NCBI GenBank assembly: GCA_028565635.1
Contig: JAOXYB010023436.1
Coordinates: forward strand, 1 to 16,549
Length of the DNA stretch: 16,549 nucleotides
DNA from: Phoronis ovalis
Taxonomy: Eukaryota > Phoronida > Phoronidae
Direction: 5' to 3'
Made by a program: the position numbers and the translations under genes
The notes under the pieces: generated by a model
Told to the model about the DNA's origin: nothing
Database searches by the model: none
What the model saw: the letters and a program-made list of their open reading frames with translations, nothing else
Shown here: positions 1 through 9,000 of the stretch, piece by piece
How the letters are laid out: each line of letters opens with the position of its first letter
Position numbering within the stretch: position 1 is the first letter of the stretch

Positions 1-177
1 GTAATATACGATTTAAGTTTCAAATGGATATCACATTGCCTTCTTGAGATATCTCGATAACAGTGAATTTGACGCGGTGGACGCGGCGGTTACAGGGTAA
101 ATCCAAAGTACCTCCAGCCTACTGCGGGGGGTACAATTACCCTAAGGTGCACAGCCATCTTTACTCAGCAAGTTGAC

Positions 178-192
178 TGCCACCTAGTGGCA
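178..192. repeat. Short palindrome TGCCAC-cta-GTGGCA
   Basis: Six-base perfect arms surround three bases. No gene is seen in 1-397; the less AT-rich stretch at about 70-200 could belong to a repeat family, but I cannot support one. Confidence 0.4.
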
Positions 193-407
193 ACATGTCA
201 TGTTGGTGAGTTTTGAGCAATGGAAGTTCGAACAGGGGGCAGTTCTATACCATTTATTGAAAGTAACAAGTTACACATTTTTGTGGCCATTTGGAAAAAT
301 AATCTGGGAGCCAACGGAATGCACTATATATATATATACAACATTCTGAACAGCTACAGGTAGCCTATGAATTGTGGGACCATTTACATTTTCTGATGGG
401 ATCTGGA

Positions 408-812
408 CCCGGGGGTACTGCCATTCAAAGTCACTATACATATGTGCCGCTCCAATAGGCCCCCTTTATTCAGCTCCCGCATTTACCACCAAAATGTTTT
501 TCACGCTTCTTAACGGTTTATTTACCAGAGGGTATACATTTCCAAAATATTTGTTTACGCATTTACCACAGGTATGAAAAATTAAGGTTCGTAAATTTTT
601 CCATATTTATTTACCACAGGGTATATAAATTACAAGTTAAATTTACACAGGGTATCTATTTTGGGAGAGTTATTTACAAAAGGGTATATTTTTCATGTTT
701 TTTTCATTTATGACAAGGTATATTTTTGGTGATCTTTATTTATCACATTTTCATGGTTTTTTAACCTGGGCCGCACACCCCTAGCAACTTTTCTGTCGAG
801 TACCCCCCCCCG
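408..812. mobile_element. Non-autonomous DNA transposon (MITE-like) with TIRs and 10-bp duplication
   Basis: The left end reads CCCGGGGGTACT (408-419). The right end is its approximate inverse, AGTACCCCCCCCCG (799-812). Immediately outside both ends lies the same direct 10-mer, GGGATCTGGA (398-407 and 813-822), as expected of a target-site duplication. The interior has no transposase frame; instead it carries six degenerate copies of a TTTACCACAGGGTATA-type word. The 67-codon frame over its left part is taken as chance. A duplication of 9-10 bp would suit a Mutator-like family, but that assignment is inference. Confidence 0.6.
519..724. repeat. Degenerate direct repeats of a TTTACCACAGGGTATA-like word
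   Basis: Related words occur near 519 (tatttaccagagggtatac), 557 (gcatttaccacaggtatg), 607 (tatttaccacagggtata), 640 (aatttacacagggtatct), 671 (tatttacaaaagggtata) and 708 (tttatgacaaggtatat). Spacing is roughly 35-50 bp. They fill the interior of the element at 408-812 and decay toward its right end. Confidence 0.65.
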
Positions 813-815
813 GGG

Positions 816-3020
816 ATCTGGAAAGCTCTTATATATATGTTTATAATCAGCAGCTTCTTCATCAAAGTAGAAAGTAGTAAGTGGTCATTTGTGATATAGA
901 ACAGACATATTTCTGGTAACAGAGTCTGGATGGGTACATATAATTTATTATTAGTAACCTTTAAGGTAACGGTCAAGCAAACCGCATTTCATAAATATTA
1001 GTGATCATAAACCTGTTCATGGCAGCAATATTTAACTTGAGCAGAGCACAAACTAGTTTTAGTATCTACTGTATGGGGCCCGCATAACATAATATTGGTA
1101 CCTAGAATATGTATAAATTTTTAACGTTTATAGATTGTTTGGGATTTGCATACAAGTTTATGGACACCTGGAACATGTACATTTTGAGGAGAGTAGTGAA
1201 CCGGACATATGTTCGTATTTCTGTTTTTCATCTCAGCCTATTCTTTTCCTCATTTTCGAAACCAGAGCACTTTTGAATTAATTTAGTAATCAATTAAGAA
1301 ATATACATGAATGCATATTCACAAAGCTGTGATTTCAAATAATGACTAAATGACAGATAAATGATAGATTAAAGTTTATAAAATAGCAATTAACTGTAAT
1401 TGCAGCTATGAATAAACAACAACACCTGATCAAAAACTGCATAGTTTATGGATTAGATTACAACCTTATGGCACCACACAGGCCAGTCACTGACATTTCT
1501 ATTCCTCACTTCATCTCAAGCATCTGAGCTGTCAAGGTGGAAACTGCAGTAAGGTAGGTGTCTGACTAGGTTCAGTCTTGGATAACGTTTGTGTGCTTTT
1601 TGAAAAAATTCATTAAAACTGTCATAGTCTGCCTGGATGACATATGGAATGGGTATAAACTTTTAACAGTGGAAAGTATTGTTATATATTAGTCAATAAT
1701 ATTGAAATATTAAATTGTTTTTCCTTTATCATCTATTTTGTATAACTACTTTCAATCTTTAGCTAAATTGTACTACTTGAACATACTTCTGTTAAAAATA
1801 AAGAAATAAAGAGTAAAATTGTCAGCAAAATGGCCAGTATGTGATATATTAATCTCACAATAAACTATGTCTAAAGCACATATTAAGTAGGCGTAGTCAG
1901 ATGAAATAAACGGAATTCAGTTGTTTTCGCTTTACTAAAATGTGTTAAACCTTTCTAGGTCCAACAGAATTTAAATGCATTTTAGTTTTCAAATGTTGCA
2001 GGCACAAGGAAACTTAAATAGCAACAAAATGAAACAAGAACAAATTTAACATTTCACTGGAATAACTGTGAATTATTAAACAGATTATTGTGAATAATTA
2101 CCTGGTATTAAGGAATTCTAAAGGTTAAAACAGTGCCAAGAGACCACCCCATTGCTTGTTTTTCTATATAGCATAGGGCTTTTAATAGTTCTACAGTCAT
2201 CAATCTTCATCACTTTATTCCTTGGCATTTCATAGGTAATATATCATCTGTGAATTTTCAATTTCACTTTATTTCCTACATTTCTATTCATTTACATGAG
2301 ACAAGGAAAAAACAGTTGCTTGAAAAAAAAACCCACCAGAGATTATATAAAAAATGCACAAGTTAAGAACACTATTTTTGCTCTGCACTTGCACTAGGGA
2401 ATTGTCACCTTGCAAAACAAATCTGGAATCGAGCCCGAATTTTTTTATGGAGGTTTGTTGAAAAAGTAGAAAAGAAGACAAAATGAAGTACACATAGATG
2501 GATAATAAACTATGTGCAGTGAAAGATTTTCTTTCTGATTTTTAATGTTAGTTCAGTACATCCACTACATAGCTTGTTTGCTTTTTTTAGACAGACTCTC
2601 ACTCACATGAAAGCCTCACAGTTGAAAGCTCTTCCGTTGCATTAACGTCAGATTTACATTCTCATTAGCAATTCAAATTTCCTATTTATAACTACAGAAA
2701 AACATGTACAACTGGTTGCATGTTTTAAAAGGAGTTTGTAAAAAACAGATCTGCATAGTAAGTTTGACCACAACATAACCTTTTATTTACAATTCTAAGC
2801 ATTTGCGAAAAATATATATCTGTGTTATAAGGAATAGAAAATCCAAAACAGGTTAGTACAAATGTAACAATTCCTTGGTTGTTTTGAAATCATACACCAC
2901 TTGTGTGTTGAAATGCTTTTACCAATTTCTTGATTACAGTATCTTATACATCACCACGGACTATTATCCTTAAAATTGTACAGAAATGGTCTTCAAAACA
3001 ATACTGCGAGACTCGAGCAA
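816..3020. other. Non-coding AT-rich stretch, no gene seen
   Basis: No frame here has recognisable protein content; the longest (71 and 69 codons on the minus strand) look like chance. A small hairpin, GCAATTA-ACTG-TAATTGC, lies at 1386-1403. Part of this stretch could be distal 3' UTR or flank of ZMYND8, but nothing shows it. Confidence 0.5.
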
Positions 3021-3529
3021 GACTTTTTCGAGATACCAAGAGGTGTATATGTAATTCAACCTAAGTCCTGGTAATTAAAATGAAGAGATAGACATAAAAG
3101 TATACATTTTAAAAAAGTTAATACTCCAATTTTACAAATCCTGAGGTTAAATAATTTGAATTTAATCACATGAGCTGATAAAAAGCCATTTTAAGGAACT
3201 GTGTTTTTCAAATTTTAACTTTTGAAAAACATTTGGTTAAATTTTAAAAATTTGAGACAAAATTTTGTAGAGCTATATAATAAAATAATTTTTGCCAAGT
3301 TTCAGCTTTATAGGTGCGAGGTTTTTTGACTTAAAAGTTTTCCAAATATTAAAATAGACGTTTATCAGATCATGAAGATTATTTTCAACCTTTTGCTTTT
3401 GGATTTATTAACACTGAAATATAACCTTTTGAAAAATGTATACTTTTACCTATCAATCTCTTCATTTTGTTTACGAAAATTTATCAAGATAGATATAGTC
3501 AAATAACAGTGGTTTCTGTATCTCAAGTC
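3021..3529. mobile_element. Diverged ~510-bp palindromic (foldback) element
   Basis: Four blocks pair in inverse orientation around one centre near 3272: 3021-3037 with 3518-3529 (gactt..gagatac), 3077-3089 with 3456-3468 (aaaatgaagagat, 13/13), 3096-3110 with 3433-3447 (aaaagtatacatttt, 15/15), and 3169-3194 with 3349-3374 (21/26). Shared symmetry over 500 bases is not expected by chance. No protein frame lies inside and no clear target duplication was found, so the outer limits are uncertain. Confidence 0.6.
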
Positions 3530-5499
3530 CTTAAACCTGTGCTAAATAGTTATCCCCCTGTTACTTATCCCTTACTAACATATAATAATCACACCTTTTC
3601 TCCAGCTGTGAGCATATACATAAGTTACATTAGGTTAACCCACTAAAATTGCTGTTCAGTTTTCAGTCCTGTTCTTGTCTCTTTGGATTAACAAAATACC
3701 AAATCACAGCACACTGAAAAACTTCTGTCAACCCTGTTTTTGTGTCTTCAGGAAATACCAAATTAGGAATTTAATTTCGTGATCAGATTACCACCCATCA
3801 TCCTATGTTACATGAGAAAACAATGTTGTTAGTGGGATTAAGCAGGCAAGAGGTTATTGATCGAAGGGACGGATGTCAAAAAAAAATATAGTATTTTCAG
3901 TCTAGAAAATACAATGATTCCTAAAATTTTTCCAATTTAACTTGTAATTGTATCTTAATTACAATATTATTTAACCTGTTTATTTTACTTTATGAGTGGA
4001 TAATAACTAGAAAAGTCAATCTTATTTTTGCATGATTGGTGTTTTTATTCCAGTAAATGTAAATAATATCCTTGCCAATTCATGGCATTAGAATTTGAAT
4101 CAATTCTGAATTGACATTTAACCCTAATTACAACTTCTTTCATAAAATTGAAGAGTTTCGTAGATATCACATTCTGTACTTCAGCAAGATAATTACTATG
4201 CAGTTAGACATGTTATTAACAGAATTACAAGTGATCAAATTAAAAACCAAAAATAAACCCTTTAAAGTACTGGTAGGTGAAGCTATATATTTCAATCAAT
4301 TTTGGAAAAGCAAAATTTAGTATTTTGTGGTAAACACTTGTGAGTTTTTTCAGGAGCTCTCAAATTACTGCTGCATGAGCTATTATAGACTGACATCAGT
4401 CATTAGAAACATTGATTGGACTTTTTTAATAAATTAATTATAGTACATAAAACAGTTGCTAGAATAAACTGGTAAGCTCTCTGCCAATTTTGCCTACAAA
4501 AGGATTAAAGTTGAATACAGCATCAGACGTGTATGTTTATGCTTATGCTTTGTATATGTTTCTATGTAAAGCTAGGACTGCCATATATTTTTCTCCTTTA
4601 AATTCAAAGCTAAGACTGCCAGATTAGTTTGTCCTTTACATTGAATTTTTAGACAAATCTTTTGAATGACTTTTTAGGAAAATTATTTTTTAGAAAAAAA
4701 AAATTATCTTAAATTACAAAGCAGACTAACATTAGTCTAGAGCTACTAAATAAAATAATCTATTACTTTATGAAGATTAGTCTGTCTGTAATTCAGCTTC
4801 TGACTGACAAACATGTTTCAGTAACTGTTAAAACTGGTCTATAAATAAATATATTACTTTTTTTGTATTTACTAAAATTCTTAGTATGAGAAGTGAATAA
4901 ACATATAATACAGTATGGTATATTCCCATAGATACACCATGGCCAGGGACAGAAACATGATGTTTAAACACCTTAAGCGTTTGACTATTCCAGTGCCTGT
5001 AATTAATTCCTTTCTTTTAAATTTAAAATAATTTGGTTTCATGACAATTTAACCTGTGATAGATACAGTATATATTTAAACATGAATAGGCTGTTGCAAC
5101 AGTAGCTAGAAATAGACTGATTACAGAAAGATTGATGTACCAGACATGTTTGCTATCAATTTATAACAAGTGAAGACATCATATAGCCCCCCCTTGGTGT
5201 TTGCGGTATTCTTGTCTCAGTCAACATTAGTCATCTTCCTGTCAAACTCCTACGAAAGTTGCAGACCAAAACCTGCTTTTCAGTAACTTGACACATGATC
5301 TTCTTTCGTACAGTTCATTTAATGTATATTTGTTATACAAGATAATGCTTAAAATATTAACAAATCATGGGATGTATAGCTTTCATCCTGTGACCCAAGT
5401 TCATGAAACTTAACTTTAAATTAAGTAACACAAGGTAGAAACAGTTGTATATTTACATATTTGTCATTGTGCAATTATTATGTGATTGTGGCGAGTTCT
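3530..5499. other. Non-coding AT-rich stretch with small repeats
   Basis: No convincing gene is seen. The 69-codon plus-strand frame at 4111-4320 has no family features. Small structures: hairpin TTGTAATT-7 bases-AATTACAA at 3942-3964, an AGACTAA-ca-TTAGTCT palindrome at 4723-4738, and an imperfect 38-bp duplication starting at 4568 and 4606. It could include 3' flank or UTR of ZMYND8. Confidence 0.5.
4568..4643. repeat. Imperfect 38-bp tandem duplication
   Basis: aaagctaggactgcca at 4568 recurs as aaagctaagactgcca at 4606. Both are followed by a related T-rich run ending near aaattc/gaattt. Confidence 0.55.
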
Positions 5500-5981
5500 T
5501 TTATTTGCTCAGAATGAGCGGATTTCTAGACGACTTTCATTTTCGCAGGAGTGATTACATCTGCATTTAATTACAAAGTTTCATACGTTTCCTATATCTT
5601 GAATCTGGTGACAGCTGGTGGAAACTACAGAAAGGACATGCAATGCAGGCTAGAGATGGCATATCACCTTTGCTCTAAGCGAAATGAAACTGCATCTCTA
5701 GCAACACGGAAAGGAGCTGCTTGCCAAAGAAATTCATCAGCTGTATGTGTCAGTGAAAGGACATGACGATGGCGACGATATCGTTACTCAGGAAAATGAC
5801 CAATCAAAGTGTTGTGTTAATTTTTATGTATTTAATACCAAGCTGGTCACAACCCTTAGCATTTTTTCTCTAAACGAGGGCCAGACTGATGAAGTACGAC
5901 ATCGGAGCACCTAGCACCTAAAATTCATGTTTGGTACATGTACCAACAATTTAAAACATGTTTTCTCATGATTGTACTTAC
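5500..5981 (-). other. Probable ZMYND8 terminal intron, last exon and 3' UTR (unresolved)
   Basis: Coding for the very end of ZMYND8 should lie here, but several models fit. Model A: acceptor TACTTCATCAG| gives a final exon at 5885-5856 encoding SGPRLEKKC then stop, with a 96-nt intron. Model B: acceptor CACATACAG| gives 5740-5675 encoding LMNFFGKQLLSVLLEMQFHF, one Ala, then stop. Model C: read-through of the 5982 donor. By eye the stretch 5510-5900 is less AT-rich than the DNA to its left, which suits an exon or UTR. A minus-strand AATAAA at 5505-5500 could be the poly(A) signal. The plus-strand 71-codon frame at 5551-5766 looks non-coding. Confidence 0.35.
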
Positions 5982-6047
5982 TGGCTGTTGGCTGACCACT
6001 TGCTGAACATACTGTACTTGCATTGGAGGATTATTGGGCGACATCAT
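5982..6047 (-). CDS. ZMYND8: ZMYND8 small exon: Gln/Val-rich tail
   Basis: This is a 66-nt phase-0 exon of 22 codons, with acceptor TTCTTACAG| and a consensus donor GTAAGT. It encodes [20 protein letters not shown] followed by QP, continuing the Gln/Pro theme of the previous exon. If the donor is not used, the frame runs on for 19 further codons and stops within the next 60 bases, giving an alternative C terminus. Support comes from splice sites, phase and composition only. Confidence 0.7.
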
Positions 6048-9000
6048 CTGTAAGAAGTAACATGACTATGTGAGTCCAACAGTACGACATAAAATATCAG
6101 AATTAACTTCCATAGTCTTCACATGGCCGTTCCATCAGTTGATCTAACCTAAATTATTGAGTACATGTATTGTATTATATTATATTATATCATATTTTAT
6201 TTTATTATATTATATTATACCTCACATCAATAGAAAAAAATTCTAAACTTAACACATATGTTTAATTCTGAAGCTCTGCAATAATTTCTACCGAATGATT
6301 GCTTGTTCTGGGTAGTATTAGAGGGGAGGCTGGAACATCCGCTTATCAGAAGACTCTGTTTCTACGAAATTTCAGACAAGGATGGTTTTGACACCTTGTA
6401 CAATAGACCATCATTACCTGTTGCTGTGGTGGTGTCTGTATGTATTGTACAGGAGGCTGTGGATAGATTTGATGCTCTTGTCTTTCTGCTTCACGCCTCA
6501 GAGCTGACTGAAAGTTGCTACGAGTTTTTTCCAAATTCCACTGTTAAAAAAAAGATGAACAGTTACTAAAATATAACATATCCTCCTCGTTTTATTTAGA
6601 TTCTGTTAAAAGCTGTTTTATATTTTGTATAATTATGGTTTCCAATTGCTATTGGTGAAAAGTATTGGAGATTAGCTTCATTTTCTTTATGCTGGTAGCA
6701 TTTATGTAACACAAGACTGAATGCAAATGAGAAACTATCAGAGCACTGTATTTTCCCCCCTGCCATCAACCTTTTGTGGGTTCAGTCACCAACAATGTAC
6801 CCTTCTTGTCTAGTAGAAATAAAAGTGGCTACCTACTGGTACTTCGTAATCATCGCAATAGAGGTAACACTGAAAATAACTTTATGATCTGATAAATTAC
6901 TGTAAACATTGACAACTGACCACTGATATTTCCCGTATCAATTACCTGTTCTGCAGCTGAACCTTGAGGTTGTTGGACATTACCCATAGGCTGGGTCTCT
7001 GTGGCCGGTTTACCAGGCATGTGTTGGCTGCTCTCCTGTGATTGGTTCACTGATTGTGTGCAGCTGGTCATATGTTGCGGCCAATGAGCCTGCTGACAGG
7101 GGTAGTCACAGTAACTAGTATTCCAGCAGCAGTAGAAGATGGCCTCTTTCCCACAGTTGGCACACTGGTAGTAATATCATAGCATAAATACACATGAGGA
7201 AACAAGTAAATCAAAAATAAACTAATGAGTGACCTCCTAAACTGAATTCAGAGTTTAGTTTGGTAAAAAGTATAAACTTTACTTTTCTGCGACCGCGATA
7301 ATTTATTTACATCACCTTCTAATTTTCTGAAATTAATGAAAATTTACCGAAAACTTGTAAGTACAGTAAAATCTACTGGTAATATTTAAGTGTAGTGCTC
7401 GTGGTGACGTAAACAATGTTTTGAATCCAGAATTATCGGATCATCTACTTTGTAATTTTTACATGACACTTACAGAAATTGCAATGCATTATTTGTACCA
7501 GTGGTGCCCAGTTGCCACTGAACCAGTAACATCGTCTCGATACTTACCCATTGCTTTCTCTTGGTTTCCAATATTACTTGCTCCAGGTCTTTTTTATGCT
7601 GCTTTTTCAAATCAGCCACAGTATGCTGCTTATCTATCTGAAATGCTGCTCTCATTTCACTTAGTGTCAGGTCACAATTGTGCATTAGTTCAGCCATCTC
7701 CTGTTGGTGGCGCCACTGTAAACTTCTCAATTCGACTTCAATTGACGGCCTCGGCTGGTGGACTTTTTTCACATGACTGCTCATATCAGAACACAAATCT
7801 TGCATAACTTTACTAACTGATTCGGACATCAAATTTTGATATTTACTAAAATCAAAACTTTGTTCATTTTGTTTTGCAAAGTTGCCACTATTCATTGCAC
7901 CTCCATTTGGACGTCCAAAACCAGAAGCGCCACCAGCAGTCATATTTTGAAGCTCCCTTATTTCAGGGCTGGTGACTAATGATGTCCGTTTCTCCCACTT
8001 AGAGGGATTAATCCCACTTGGGCTGATCTGAACAGCTTTAACGGACCTCAAACTGGAAGATTCCTTGACTGTATTTTCCTCAGTGTTGTTATTTATAGTT
8101 TTTAATTTTTCCAGTTTCGTTTCCAACAAAGAATCTACTGAAGGGGTTGTTAGTTTCTTCGTAACTTTTTTATCTGGCGGTGATATTTTCGTGAAGTTTT
8201 TATCTGGAGATGGTATTTTCAAGATTGTCTTTGAGGAATCATTTGAATTTGAATTATTAGACATCGTCTTCTCCGGCGATTTTTCTTTACTGGCTTCATT
8301 TCCGTCTTTCTTTTTACAATCAGCTGGTACATCAATCACCAACCGATCATTGTCTGATTCAGATTCTGTTTCCATGGCAACTATGTCCTGAGATGCAGTA
8401 TTAGGAACTGTTCCTGAATGAGTATTTTTATAATCAGATGACTTCTCTTCGGTCACAGCTGACGTTCTGCTTAGATCTGGATTTGCATTGTCTTTCTCTT
8501 TCTCTAAAATCGTATTGCTACTGTTTTCCAGTATTTCGTCGTCCTTTTTTTCACTTTCATTTTGACTAGTATGTTCTGTGGCGATTGTCTCAAATGTTTC
8601 CAATTTGTCTTTACTGGGATCTTGAACTTTGTCTTCACTGGGGTCTTGAAGATTTTTAGATGTCTCCACCGATGTATCACCAGGTGGCTCTTCTGTGGCT
8701 AAAAAATAAATCATAAACAGTGGGCTGTTTCATTAAAAATTATCAAGGAGAATCATGCAATTTTAGCCCAAGTCAAAATTAACTTGTTCTACCACCAGTC
8801 CCCCTGTAATCGAAACTTAAAAGGCTTCTATATAATTTTAATAATTTCAGATTTCATCTAAAACAATTTTAACAGAACAGCAAGTTATCAAAGGTAGCAA
8901 ATTATAGTGCTATAGAAGATTAAAACAATTTTCTAGTGCTCTAACATCTAGACTATTTGCATGCACTTAGTGGAGCCAGCAGTCTCAGATCCAAACGATC

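Noticed and set aside
374-577. 67-codon plus-strand frame with repeated TRGY words
   Set aside because: The repeated words come from the DNA-level degenerate repeats of the transposon-like element, not from protein conservation.
5551-5766. 71-codon plus-strand frame in the ZMYND8 3' region
   Set aside because: No family features, no conserved motif, and it lies opposite the probable terminal exon/3' UTR.
7421-7807. 128-codon plus-strand frame
   Set aside because: It is antisense to the secure ZMYND8 coiled-coil exon and shows no domain; its openness is explained by the coding strand opposite.
8699-8714. Start of the large ZMYND8 exon as an independent Met-initiated gene (MIYFLA...)
   Set aside because: The Met lies inside a pyrimidine-rich acceptor tract, and the exon phase fits the upstream exon, so this is intron read-through.
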